56,972 bases of DNA from Acidimicrobiaceae bacterium. GTDB lineage: Bacteria > Actinomycetota > Acidimicrobiia > Acidimicrobiales > RAAP-2. Position 1 is the first letter of the stretch, and every line of letters starts with the position of its first letter. The notes below the pieces were generated by a model. The model was not told the origin of the DNA. It saw only the letters and a list, made by a program, of their open reading frames with translations, and searched no databases. Where the stretch lies: contig PLSY01000157.1 of assembly GCA_003164275.1 (NCBI GenBank), positions 1-56,972 of the forward strand, in the 5' to 3' direction. The translations under genes and the position numbers were made by a program. This document shows, one piece after another, positions 32,714-40,978 of the stretch.

Positions 32714-33613
32714 CTAGGGCCGGCCAAGATCCTCCCGCTCCAGGGTGTGCGATGCCGCTTTGGCCGCTTCGATCAGCCGCTTACCGATGGAATCGATCTC
32801 CGCCTCGACGAGGGGGGTCTCAAAACCGACCAGGGTGATGGCGGCCACCACACGGTCGGCGTTGAACACCGGTGCGGCGATGAAGACCACCCGGTGCTTG
32901 GCGTCGGGCTGGACGTCGATGAGGGAGTAGTCGTCGCTGCTCGACTCCCGCAGGATGCTCAAGACATGGTCCGACGCATCCTCTTCCTCGGCCGTCTCCT
33001 CCATGCCCGAGGACACCGCCTCCAGGATCTTGGCGTAGACGTCGGACTGCACGCCGACCGAGTAGCCGCGCCTCTTGATGGCGGCCGCCGATTGGCGGTG
33101 CCGGGCGGCCTTGGCCTCGTCGTCGGGGCCGCCATCCGATCGATTGATCCAGTCCTCGATCTCGGACGGCGACGACCAGGCCACATAGACGGCTCCGACT
33201 GGGGCGACGAAGGGGACCTTCTGGCCGACCTCGAGACCGAAGAGGGGGACGCGGTGGTACGAGGCGGCCAGCTCGACGATGTAGCCGCCGATCGGGGCAG
33301 AAATGTTCCACTGGAGGTCGAGCTCCGCGGCCAGCTTCGACACTTCGGTAGTAGCCGCGCCGATCACCCGGAACCGGTCGCTCGCTGCCGCCCCGAGTCT
33401 GATGAGGGCAGGGCCCACCGAGTAGCGCTTGTGCACTGGGTGGCGGGACACCAACCCTGACTGCTCCAGAGTGTGGAGGATGCCCGAGCAGCTGGCCTTG
33501 TTGTGGTCGATGGCCCGGGCGATCTCGGAGAGTGTGTACTCCGACCTCGGGTCGTCGGCCAGGAACTCCATCATCTCCGCGGCATATCTGACTGCAGGTG
33601 CGGAGCGGGCCAT
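32714..33613 (-). CDS. IclR family transcriptional regulator
   Basis: 299 residues. Winged helix-turn-helix at about 6-68 (YTLSEIARAIDHNKASCSGILHTLEQSGLV, wing HPVHKRYSVGPALIRLG) followed by the GAF-like effector domain, with DRVVAAITLVGF near the C-terminus. IclR proteins respond to aromatic or acyl metabolites. It sits between two LLM genes, each preceded by the shared sequence ATGTTTCATAT (33689-33699 and, reversed, 32654-32664), so it most likely controls both and itself. Confidence 0.93.
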   Translation of the reverse strand: MARSAPAVRYAAEMMEFLADDPRSEYTLSEIARAIDHNKASCSGILHTLEQSGLVSRHPVHKRYSVGPALIRLGAAASDRFRVIGAATTEVSKLAAELDLQWNISAPIGGYIVELAASYHRVPLFGLEVGQKVPFVAPVGAVYVAWSSPSEIEDWINRSDGGPDDEAKAARHRQSAAAIKRRGYSVGVQSDVYAKILEAVSSGMEETAEEEDASDHVLSILRESSSDDYSLIDVQPDAKHRVVFIAAPVFNADRVVAAITLVGFETPLVEAEIDSIGKRLIEAAKAASHTLEREDLGRP

Positions 33614-33681
33614 CTGTGCAGTTTAGGTCAGGCCCGTCGAGACCCGACGAGCCTTTCGGGCAGCCATCATGGGTCACCCAC

Positions 33682-33699
33682 GAAACGAATGTTTCATAT
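33682..33699. promoter_or_regulatory. putative IclR operator in divergent promoter
   Basis: GAAAC-GAAT-GTTTC (33682-33695) is a perfect 5-base-arm inverted repeat and overlaps ATGTTTCATAT (33689-33699), which is shared with the palindrome at 32652-32668. It lies between the divergent IclR and LLM genes. Confidence 0.55.
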
Positions 33700-33744
33700 A
33701 TGCTGCAATAGGGACCCGGGGGAGGTTCCCACGAAGGGGAGACC

Positions 33745-34878
33745 ATGGAACTCGGCATTTTCATCCAGGGCTATGTGCCGGAGTCGAGGCGCCAGTCGAC
33801 GCCCGATGCAGAGCACTGGGTGCTCATGAAGGAGCTGGAGATCGCCGTGGCCGCCGACCGGGCGGGGTTCAAGTACGTGTGGGCCAGCGAGCACCACTTC
33901 TTGGACGAGTACTCGCACCTGTCGGCCAACGACGTGGTCCTGGGCTACCTCGCCCACGCGACCGAGCGGATCCACCTCGGCTCGGGCATCTTCAACCCGT
34001 TGGCGCCGGTCAACCACCCGGTCAAGGTGGCCGAGCGGGTGGCCATGCTCGACCACCTGTCCGGCGGTCGCTTCGAGTTCGGCACCGGCCGTGGGGCCGG
34101 GAGCCATGAGATCCTCGGCTTCCTGCCAGGTATCGAGGACATGAACGGCACGAAAGAGATCTGGGCCGAGACCATCGGCGAGTTCCCGAAGATGTGGCTG
34201 CAGGACGAGTACGAGGGCTTCGACGGCAAGTACTGGTCGCTCCCACCCCGCAAGGTCCTCCCCAAGCCCTGGGGTCCCGGGCACCCGGCCATGTGGTACG
34301 CCGCCGGCAACACCCCGAGCTACGCCATGGCCGCCCGGATGGGACTCGGCGTGCTCGGGTTCTCGGTCGGTGCCGTGCCCGACTTGGAGCCGGTGCTGAA
34401 GGCCTACAAGGCCGAGATCGTGAATGCCGAGCCGATCGGGGCGTTCGTGAACGACAATCTGATGGTCACGACCAAGGCGTTCGTCGCCGAGGACTCGGCC
34501 CGGGCCCTCGAGGGTGCGGTGGCCGCCCGCATGAACGACATCCAAACCCAGTCGTTCCGATACCACGACACCTTCCCCCACCCCGAGGGCGTGCCTCCGT
34601 GGCCGGAACGCATCCCGGACTTCACGCCTGAGCTGATGCGGGAGATGGCGAGCGTCGGGTCGGTCATCCTCGGGGACCCCGACGAGGCCCTGGCCCAGGT
34701 GCGGATGTGGGAGAGCGCCGGCGCCGACCAGCTGGTGTTCGCCATGCATCCAGGTCTGCCCGACGACACGATCTTCGAGACCATCCGGCTCCTCGGCGAG
34801 CATGTGATCCCGAAGGTCGACCCCGATCCGGTCCACCGCACCACGCGTTTTCGCCAGGCCGGCGGGACGACGGTCTGA
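33745..34878 (+). CDS. LLM class flavin/F420-dependent oxidoreductase (MEFGIFIQGY paralogue 2)
   Basis: 377 residues with GAAGGGGAG upstream. It is very like the copies at 16248-17390 and 35975-37102 along its whole length: MELGIFIQGYVPESRRQS, YVWASEHHFLDEYSHLSAND, HLGSGIFNPLAPVNHPVKV, RFEFGTGRGAGSHEILGF, HPAMWYAAGNTPSY, SFRYHDTFPHPEGVP and a C-terminal HRTTRF. Monooxygenase or F420-dependent oxidoreductase; a hydrophobic substrate is inferred from the pathway. It is divergent from the IclR gene and followed after 165 bases by the mycofactocin-type SDR. Confidence 0.93.
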   Translation: MELGIFIQGYVPESRRQSTPDAEHWVLMKELEIAVAADRAGFKYVWASEHHFLDEYSHLSANDVVLGYLAHATERIHLGSGIFNPLAPVNHPVKVAERVAMLDHLSGGRFEFGTGRGAGSHEILGFLPGIEDMNGTKEIWAETIGEFPKMWLQDEYEGFDGKYWSLPPRKVLPKPWGPGHPAMWYAAGNTPSYAMAARMGLGVLGFSVGAVPDLEPVLKAYKAEIVNAEPIGAFVNDNLMVTTKAFVAEDSARALEGAVAARMNDIQTQSFRYHDTFPHPEGVPPWPERIPDFTPELMREMASVGSVILGDPDEALAQVRMWESAGADQLVFAMHPGLPDDTIFETIRLLGEHVIPKVDPDPVHRTTRFRQAGGTTV

Positions 34879-35043
34879 TTCCCGCCCCCCGTCACGGTCG
34901 GCGGTGGGTCACGCCGTCATCGGATGCGAAATGCAGCGAGTCGGGGGGCGGGATACCGTTGGTCCAGGGGAACGCCAATACCGGCGTCGACGCCGGGTCC
35001 GGGCTTGCGCCCTGGGGCCCGCTGATGGAGAGGAAGGTGCCCG

Positions 35044-35850
35044 ATGGGCAAGCTAGACGGAAAAGTGGCATTCATTACCGGGGCCGCCCGGGGCCAGGGC
35101 CGGAGCCACGCCGTGAGGCTGGCCTCAGAGGGCGCCGACATCATCGCCATCGATGTGTGCGCGGACATCCCCGCAACCGAGTACGCGGGTCCGAACGAGG
35201 ATGACCTGAAAGAGACGGTACGACTGGTCGAGGCGACCGGCCGTTCCATCGTCTCTCGAGTGGTCGACGTCCGGGACCTCGACGGTGTGTCCAAGGTGGT
35301 GACCGACGGGGTCGGACAGCTCGGTCGGCTGGACGTGGTGGTGGCCAACGCCGGCATCTGCACCATCCAACCGTGGGACCAGGTGACCCCCGAGGTGTGG
35401 AACGAGGTCATCGGCATCAACTTGACCGGCGTGTGGCACACCTGTGCTGCCGCCGTCCCCCATCTGGTCAATGCCGGCGGCGGCTCGGTCATCTTGATCA
35501 GCTCGGTGGCCGGCTTGAAGGGCCAACCGTTCCTCTTGCCCTACGCGGCGGCCAAGCACGGGGTGGTCGGCATCATGCACGTGCTCACCAACGAGCTGGC
35601 CGACAGCAACATCCGGGTCAACTCGATCCATCCGACCGGGGTCAACACTGCGATGGCCGCAGGGTTTGGATCCATGGGCGACCGCATCATGAACGACTTC
35701 AAGGTGGGGTCGATCTTCATGAACTCGCTTCCGGTCGAACTGGTCGAGCCCGAGGACATCAGCCAAGCCGTACTGTTCCTCGCCTCCGACGAGTCGCGGT
35801 ACGTCACCGGGCTGACCATGACGGTCGACGCCGGAGCCACCGCCCGCTGA
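35044..35850 (+). CDS. mycofactocin-coupled SDR family oxidoreductase
   Basis: 268 residues with a strong AGGAAGG RBS. GAARGQG (13-19) is the cofactor loop; the insert after strand 2, DVCADIPATEYAGPNEDDLKET, and the phrase VDVRDLDGV are those of the mycofactocin-coupled SDR group, in which NAD stays bound and electrons go to the peptide-derived redox carrier mycofactocin. Ser154, Tyr167 and Lys171 complete the active site. No mft biosynthesis genes are in the window. Its neighbour on either side is an LLM paralogue, and it ends at the hairpin 35894-35928. Likely oxidises an alcohol produced by the monooxygenases. Confidence 0.92.
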   Translation: MGKLDGKVAFITGAARGQGRSHAVRLASEGADIIAIDVCADIPATEYAGPNEDDLKETVRLVEATGRSIVSRVVDVRDLDGVSKVVTDGVGQLGRLDVVVANAGICTIQPWDQVTPEVWNEVIGINLTGVWHTCAAAVPHLVNAGGGSVILISSVAGLKGQPFLLPYAAAKHGVVGIMHVLTNELADSNIRVNSIHPTGVNTAMAAGFGSMGDRIMNDFKVGSIFMNSLPVELVEPEDISQAVLFLASDESRYVTGLTMTVDAGATAR

Positions 35851-35893
35851 CCGTCGGGCGGCCGAGTTCCCGCTCATCAGCAGTCCAACGACA

Positions 35894-35928
35894 ATGGCCC
35901 GGGCCACTCGATGAGTGACCCGGGCCAT
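35894..35928. terminator. bidirectional hairpin terminator
   Basis: Arms 35894-35909 and 35913-35928 pair over 16 positions with one mismatch (C35904/A35918), loop GAT. It lies between the convergent SDR and LLM genes; no T-run, as is common in actinobacteria. Confidence 0.75.
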
Positions 35929-35974
35929 CCGTCTTAGCGAGGCTCGCCGTGAGGCGGGCCAGCCGTCTTGGCGT

Positions 35975-37102
35975 TTACTTGACCGTGTCGCGGAAGCGCG
36001 TGGTCCGGTGGATCGGATCCGTGTCGATCTTCGGGATCACGTGCTCGCCCATCAGCCGGATGGTCTCGAGTGCGGCCTCCAGATCGCCCCCGGAAACCCC
36101 GAAGGTCAGCTGGTCACAACCGGCCGACTCCCAGCGCTGACACTGATCGAGCGCCTGAGCCGGGTCCCCGACGATGGCTGCCCCGACCTCGGCCATGAGC
36201 TCTACCGTGGGCAGGTCCAGGTCTGGGATGGTCTCCGGCCAGTACGGCACGCCCTCAGGGTGGGGGAAGGTGTCGTGGTAGCGGAAGACGTTGCTCTGGA
36301 GGTAGTTGAGCTTGGCGTCGAGGCACTTCTGGTAGCCGGCCTGCTTGTCCTCGGAGACGAAGGCGGCGGTGCAGACCATGACGTTGTCGTTGACGAACGC
36401 ACCGATGGGCTCGGCGTTCACGACGGCCTTCTTGTACGTGTCGAGGATGGCCTCGAGGTCGGGGAGGGACCCGACCGAGAAGCCGAGCACGCCGAGGCCC
36501 TTGCGGGCGGCCATCTCGTAGCTCGAGGTGCTGCCGGCGGCGTACCACATGGCCGGGTGGCCCGGGCCCCACGGCTTCGGCAGGATCTTGCGGGGAGGCA
36601 GCGACCAGAACTTCCCGTCATAGCCTTGGTACTCGTCCTGTAGCCACATCTTGGGGAACTCGGCGATGACGTCCTCCCAGATCGCCTTCGTGTCGTTCAT
36701 GTCCTCGATGCCGGGCAGGAAGCCGAGGATCTCGTGGCTACCCGCTCCGCGCCCGGAGCCGAACTCGAACCGGTTGCCGGAGAGGTGGTCGAGCATGGCG
36801 ACCCGCTCGGCCACCTTGGCCGGGTGGTTGACCTGGGGCAGTGGGTTGAAGATGCCCGAGCCGATGTGGGCGCGCTTGGTGGCATGGGCCAGGTAGCCCA
36901 AGACGACGTCGTTGGCCGACAGGTGGGAGTACTCCTCCAAGAAGTGGTGCTCACTGGCCCAGATGTACTTGAACCCGGCCTCGTCAGCCGCCTTGGCCAA
37001 CGCGAGGTCGTCCATCAGCGCCGTGTGCTCGGCGTCAGGGTCCGATGCCGACTTCCACTTCGGAATGTATCCCTGGATGAATATTCCAAACTCCATTGGC
37101 AT
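35975..37102 (-). CDS. LLM class flavin/F420-dependent oxidoreductase (MEFGIFIQGY paralogue 3)
   Basis: 375 residues from MPMEFGIFIQGYIPKW (GGGGG 8 bases upstream). Third member of the close paralogue set: YIWASEHHFLEEYSHLSAND, HIGSGIFNPLPQVNHPAKV, RFEFGSGRGAGSHEILGF, HPAMWYAAGSTSSYEMAA, NVFRYHDTFPHPEGVPYW. It shares the QVNHPAKV reading with paralogue 1 rather than 2. The sequence GCAAGTGGATAC at 37123-37134, upstream of the start, matches the TetR-type site at 10 of 12 positions. Convergent with the SDR across a hairpin terminator. Confidence 0.93.
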   Translation of the reverse strand: MPMEFGIFIQGYIPKWKSASDPDAEHTALMDDLALAKAADEAGFKYIWASEHHFLEEYSHLSANDVVLGYLAHATKRAHIGSGIFNPLPQVNHPAKVAERVAMLDHLSGNRFEFGSGRGAGSHEILGFLPGIEDMNDTKAIWEDVIAEFPKMWLQDEYQGYDGKFWSLPPRKILPKPWGPGHPAMWYAAGSTSSYEMAARKGLGVLGFSVGSLPDLEAILDTYKKAVVNAEPIGAFVNDNVMVCTAAFVSEDKQAGYQKCLDAKLNYLQSNVFRYHDTFPHPEGVPYWPETIPDLDLPTVELMAEVGAAIVGDPAQALDQCQRWESAGCDQLTFGVSGGDLEAALETIRLMGEHVIPKIDTDPIHRTTRFRDTVK

Positions 37103-37183
37103 TGTTCGAACCCCCAAGATTCGCAAGTGGATACTGCGGCTAATTGCCCGTCAGCGTAGGCGATTGCTCGAAGCGTTGCGAAC

Positions 37184-37492
37184 CTAGTCGGAGGCCGGTA
37201 GGGGCTTCGCCTCCTTGACAAGAAGAGGAATCTCTGCAATCGACAACGAGCCCTGACCGGGCTTCGTGCACAGCAATTCGATGCCGACCTCCTCTTCCGC
37301 GTAACGCTTTCCGAGCAGCGTCGAACCGTTGAAGCCTGTGGCCACGGTGCCCCCGGCGGGTCGCTCGTCGGCGAAGTCGAGGAGCGGCGCCCCGCCACAG
37401 CGAAGGTCGACGTCCCCTGCGGGCGCCCGCACGACGATCACCTCGGTCTCGTCCACTGCGCTCTTCAGCCTCGTCCCAGCCTTCAACACCAT
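37184..37492 (-). CDS. conserved small protein of unknown function
   Basis: 102 residues from MVLKAGTRLKSAVDETEV (GAGAGGA 8 bases upstream; a start six codons earlier is possible). The sequence is mostly beta: VIVVRAPAGDVDLRCGGAPLLDF and VGIELLCTKPGQGSLSI, with two cysteines (in LRCGGAP and LLCTKPG) and no membrane segment. I recall similar small proteins near acyl-CoA catabolic genes in actinobacteria but cannot name a family. It is followed on the same strand by LLM paralogue 3 (81 bases), and is divergent from the LLM at 37687. Confidence 0.7.
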   Translation of the reverse strand: MVLKAGTRLKSAVDETEVIVVRAPAGDVDLRCGGAPLLDFADERPAGGTVATGFNGSTLLGKRYAEEEVGIELLCTKPGQGSLSIAEIPLLVKEAKPLPASD

Positions 37493-37686
37493 GATTGTTC
37501 CTCTCGTCAAACTAATGACCTGTCACCCGGCACCTTCCCTCGGGCGGTGCCCGGGTGCGCCGGACATGGTCCGTGCGAACAGCAGGCAGAGTGTACTGCC
37601 ACAGCTGTCAGCGCACGACGGTCTGAAGGTCCCGACGGTCTGAAGGTAGGGTCCGGTCCCGAGGTCCAAGCACGGAAAGAGGATGA

Positions 37687-38610
37687 GTGCGCCCCGAACA
37701 GCTGCTGTCTGACGACAGGATCACCTTTGGCTTCGTCACGAGCGCCAGGAGCGAGCCGGCCCGGCTCGAGGCGATGGGTGCTGACTCACTGTGGACAGGC
37801 GGCCACATCGCCTCACGCAATCCCTCGCCCGAGGCCATGATGGGCTTGGCCGGCCTTGTCGAGCAGACGAGCGAGGTAACCGTCGGGACCTCGATCCTGC
37901 TGCTGCCCCTCTATCCACCGGCCCTGGTGGCCAAGCAGATCGCCGACCTCGACTGCGCCAGTCGGGGAAGGATCGCCCTCGGGGTGGGGATCGGCGGGGA
38001 ATACCCCCAGGAGTTCCGGGCGACGGGGGTGCCCATCGGTGAGCGTGGGGCCCGGCTGGACGAGGCCATCCCGCTCCTCCGGAAGCTGTGGACGGCCGAG
38101 GAGATCAGCCACGACGGTCGCTTTTACCCGATGGAGGACGTGAAGATCCACCCCGCCCCGCAACAGGGGAGTGGCTTGCCCATACTCGTGGCCGGTCGCA
38201 AGGAGGCGGCCATGCGCCGTGCGGCCCGGATGGGCGACGGATGGATGCCCTACATGTATTCGCCCCGTCGCTATCGCAGCTCGGTCGAGTCGGTCCGGGC
38301 CTATGCCGCAGAGGCAGCTCGGGACCTGACCCGATTCTCGTGGTCCCAGTTCACGGCGTTCAACGTCCAACCGGACGGAGACGCCGCCCGCCGGGAAGCC
38401 GCCGCCTTCCTCGGGGGGACCTACGACCAAGGGTTCGAAGAGATGATCACCCACGTGGCCGCAGTGGGCACGCCGGCCGAGGTGACGGCGCGACTGACCG
38501 AGTACGTCGAGGCCGGTGTGCGCCACTTCATCTTCATGGCCGCGACCCTCGGTGCCATGGCAGACCAGGCCCGCGTCCTTCTGGAAGACGTCATCCCGCA
38601 GATGGGCTGA
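37687..38610 (+). CDS. LLM class F420-dependent oxidoreductase
   Basis: 307 residues, GTG start with AGAGGA upstream. It is the shorter, F420-type luciferase fold: ITFGFVTSARSEPARLEAMGADSLWTGGH, TSEVTVGTSILLLPLYPPALVAKQIADLD, GRIALGVGIGGEYPQEF, LPILVAGRKEAAMRRAARMGDGWMPYM and the C-terminal GTPAEVTARLTEYVEAGVRHF. This length and the RKEAAMRRAARMGDGW segment are typical of F420-dependent members such as methylenetetrahydromethanopterin-reductase-like and glucose-6-phosphate-dehydrogenase-like proteins. Its stop codon lies within the arm of the hairpin 38608-38653. Confidence 0.92.
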   Translation: MRPEQLLSDDRITFGFVTSARSEPARLEAMGADSLWTGGHIASRNPSPEAMMGLAGLVEQTSEVTVGTSILLLPLYPPALVAKQIADLDCASRGRIALGVGIGGEYPQEFRATGVPIGERGARLDEAIPLLRKLWTAEEISHDGRFYPMEDVKIHPAPQQGSGLPILVAGRKEAAMRRAARMGDGWMPYMYSPRRYRSSVESVRAYAAEAARDLTRFSWSQFTAFNVQPDGDAARREAAAFLGGTYDQGFEEMITHVAAVGTPAEVTARLTEYVEAGVRHFIFMAATLGAMADQARVLLEDVIPQMG

Positions 38611-38653
38611 GCGTGCCGCCAGCGGTCGGCGAGGACCGCCGGCGGCACGCTCA
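38608..38653. terminator. strong bidirectional terminator hairpin containing both stop codons
   Basis: TGAGCGTGCCGCC (38608-38620) pairs perfectly with 38641-38653; after one mismatch (A38621/C40 position 38640) six more pairs (38622-38627 with 38634-38639) close a GGCGAG loop. The outermost bases are the TGA of the LLM gene and the TGA, on the other strand, of the TPP enzyme gene. Confidence 0.85.
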
Positions 38654-40279
38654 GAACGGGGAGGGCATCCGGTCCATCGGGACGGCGATGACCATCGGGG
38701 TGTCGGCGGCCAGGGCCTCGGCGATGGCCCCGGGCAGCTTCTCCACGTCGTCGACCTTCATGCCGTCGGCTCCGAACGACCGGGCCATGGCCACCCAGTC
38801 GGGGTTGCGGAGCAGCGTGCCGAGCTCACGGCCGTGGTACTTCTCCCGTTGGTCCCGGTTCGAGTTGCCGTAGGCGCCGTCGTCGAAGACCACGGTCACG
38901 GTGTTGATCCCGTGCTGGACGGCGGTGGCCAGCTCGGTGGCGGCGAAGAGGAATCCGCCGTCGCCGGTGACGGTGACGACCGGGGAGTCGGGCCGGCCGA
39001 CCTTCACCCCGAGTGAGGCCGGGAAGCCGAAGCCGAGGGTCCCCATGTACGAGGTCGAGAAGTAGGTGCGGGGGGCGTAGACCGGATAGCGCATGTGGCA
39101 CATGTAGGCGATGGTCGTGGTGTCGCAGACCAAGATCCCGTCGTCGGGCACGGCCTGGCGAAGGAGCTCGACCATGTGGGTCTGGGGCCCGACGGCCCGG
39201 AGCTGCTCTTCCACCTGCGCCCGGGTGGCCTTGGCCTCGTCGGTGCGCGAGGGCCGGTCGATACCCCGCTCGGTGAGGGCGGCAACCAGTGCCTCCAGCG
39301 TGATCTGGGCATCTCCGGCCAGGGCGATGTCGACAGGATGGTTGCGCCCGATCTGGTCGGGATCGACGTCCAGGTGGATGAGCTTTTGACCTTCCGTGAG
39401 GCCCATTCCCTGGCCGCGGGTCCCGACGGCGAGCACCACGTCGGCGGAGTCGATGAGCGGCTTCAGGCGACGGTTGACCCAGGCCGTACCGACCGAGAGG
39501 GGGTTCCGATCGTCGATGGCCCCTTTGCCCTCTCGGGTGGTGACGACAGGGCTCTGGAGGAGCTCGACGACCTGGCGAAGCCCCTCGGTGGCGTCGCCCA
39601 GCACCACTCCGCCGCCGGCGATGACCAACGGTGTCGTTGAGCTGATGAGCAGGTCTGCGGCCTTCGCCACCAGGTCGGGATCGGCACCGACTGGGTGGAC
39701 CTCGACCGGGTCGATGAGGGTGACGAGGTCGCTCTCGGCAAAGGCTTCCGGCGGGATCTCGACCTCGACCGGGCGGGGGCGGCCGGAGTTCATCTGGTTG
39801 AACGCCTCACGCAGGGCGGCCGGGATGCCCTGGGGATCGAGCACGCGCTCGGCCCACTTGGTGATGGGCCTCACCAGATCGAGCTGGTCATGGACGTCGT
39901 GGAGCAGTCCGAGGTCCTTGCCGATGCCGTGCCGGTTGACCTGGCCGGCGAGCAGCAGGACGGGCGATGAGCAGGCATAGGCGGTGGCGAGGCCACCGGC
40001 GGCGTTCAGGACTCCCACCCCGGGGACGACCATGGCCACGCCCGGACGTCCGGTGGCCCGGGCATAGCCGTCGGCCATATAGGTCGTGCCCTGCTCGTGG
40101 CGGGTCACGATGTAGCGAATCTCAGGCGTGTCGACCAGAGCGTCGAGGGCCGCCATGAGCTGGTCCCCCGGCAGTCCGAAGATCACCTCAACGCCCTCCC
40201 GACGGAGTTGGCGGGCCATGGCCTCGCCGCCGGTCATCGAAGTTGGGGTGGCGGTGCCTGCATCGGAAGTAGCGCTCAT
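38651..40279 (-). CDS. thiamine-pyrophosphate-dependent enzyme, acetolactate-synthase-like
   Basis: 542 residues from MSATSDAGTATPT (AAAGG upstream; an in-frame extension lacks protein character). Three domains: PYR (about 15-185, with activating Glu62 in RHEQGTTYMADG), central (about 200-340) and PP (about 365-540, with GDGG at 439 for Mg-ThDP). It is not the biosynthetic synthase: IPA-like FAD residues and the regulatory partner are absent. Candidates are a 2-oxoacid decarboxylase, oxalyl-CoA/2-hydroxyacyl-CoA lyase or benzaldehyde-lyase type; in a CoA pathway a 2-hydroxyacyl-CoA lyase is attractive, but the sequence alone does not decide. Convergent with the F420 LLM. Confidence 0.88.
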   Translation of the reverse strand: MSATSDAGTATPTSMTGGEAMARQLRREGVEVIFGLPGDQLMAALDALVDTPEIRYIVTRHEQGTTYMADGYARATGRPGVAMVVPGVGVLNAAGGLATAYACSSPVLLLAGQVNRHGIGKDLGLLHDVHDQLDLVRPITKWAERVLDPQGIPAALREAFNQMNSGRPRPVEVEIPPEAFAESDLVTLIDPVEVHPVGADPDLVAKAADLLISSTTPLVIAGGGVVLGDATEGLRQVVELLQSPVVTTREGKGAIDDRNPLSVGTAWVNRRLKPLIDSADVVLAVGTRGQGMGLTEGQKLIHLDVDPDQIGRNHPVDIALAGDAQITLEALVAALTERGIDRPSRTDEAKATRAQVEEQLRAVGPQTHMVELLRQAVPDDGILVCDTTTIAYMCHMRYPVYAPRTYFSTSYMGTLGFGFPASLGVKVGRPDSPVVTVTGDGGFLFAATELATAVQHGINTVTVVFDDGAYGNSNRDQREKYHGRELGTLLRNPDWVAMARSFGADGMKVDDVEKLPGAIAEALAADTPMVIAVPMDRMPSPF

Positions 40280-40498
40280 TGAACGACAGTGCCTTTCTCG
40301 GGGGTGCGCGGTGGCGACGACCACGGCGAGCACGCATTGTAGGCGCGAGCAGCGATCGATCCCCAACCTGGACCCCATGCATCCCACCTGTCCAGCCGCG
40401 ATCGACCGCCTTGTCGCTAGCACGGCCAGGGCGGTACCTTTGCGACCTGCCTTGGCCCGCCCGCGGGCCCGTCATGCCGAGGTGGGGGAGGAGCAATC

Positions 40499-40978
40499 GT
40501 GACCGAAGTCGAGGATCGCATGGACGAGCTGGAGCGTCGCCTCCAACTAGTCGAGGACGAGAGGGCCATCCACCGGACCCTCGTCCGGTACGGCTTCGCT
40601 GTGGACAGCGGTGACGGTGAGGCGACCGCCGACCTCTATACGGACGACTGCGTCATCGAGGTGGACTTCGGCGGTGGAGCGACGTTCCACGGTCGTGAGG
40701 GGGCAAAGGGCCTCGTCGACAATGAGACGCATCAGTCACTCCTGCCGAACTGCGCCCACCTCATCGGACCCCTCTCCATCGTGGTCGATGGCGACCGGGC
40801 CATGGCGACCGGCTACGCCATGGTCGTGAAGAGGTCGGGCGACACCTTCGACATCTGGCGGGAAGGATGTGGGCGTTGGGAGCTCTCCCGGGTCGACGGC
40901 GCATGGCGGATCAGCCACCGCACGTCGATAGCCGTGGGCAGCGCAGCAGCGCAGGCACTGCTCGCCGGCGGACTCTGA
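40499..40978 (+). CDS. SnoaL/NTF2-like protein
   Basis: 159 residues, GTG start with GGGGGAGGAG upstream. RRLQLVEDERAIHRTLVRYGFAVDSGDGEATADLY is the opening helix pair, then CVIEVDFGGGATFHGREG, HQSLLPNCAHLIGPLSIVVDGD, and GRWELSRVDGAWRISHRTSIAVG at the end. This is the actinobacterial SnoaL_4-like group. Its stop overlaps the ATG of the next SDR (TGATG), and it is the first gene of the plus-strand run SnoaL, SDR, enoyl-CoA hydratase, CoA transferase, SnoaL. Confidence 0.88.
   Translation: MTEVEDRMDELERRLQLVEDERAIHRTLVRYGFAVDSGDGEATADLYTDDCVIEVDFGGGATFHGREGAKGLVDNETHQSLLPNCAHLIGPLSIVVDGDRAMATGYAMVVKRSGDTFDIWREGCGRWELSRVDGAWRISHRTSIAVGSAAAQALLAGGL

Noticed and set aside
33694..34836. Antisense open frame over LLM paralogue 2
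   Set aside because: Opposite-strand reading of a strongly conserved LLM gene; no independent evidence.
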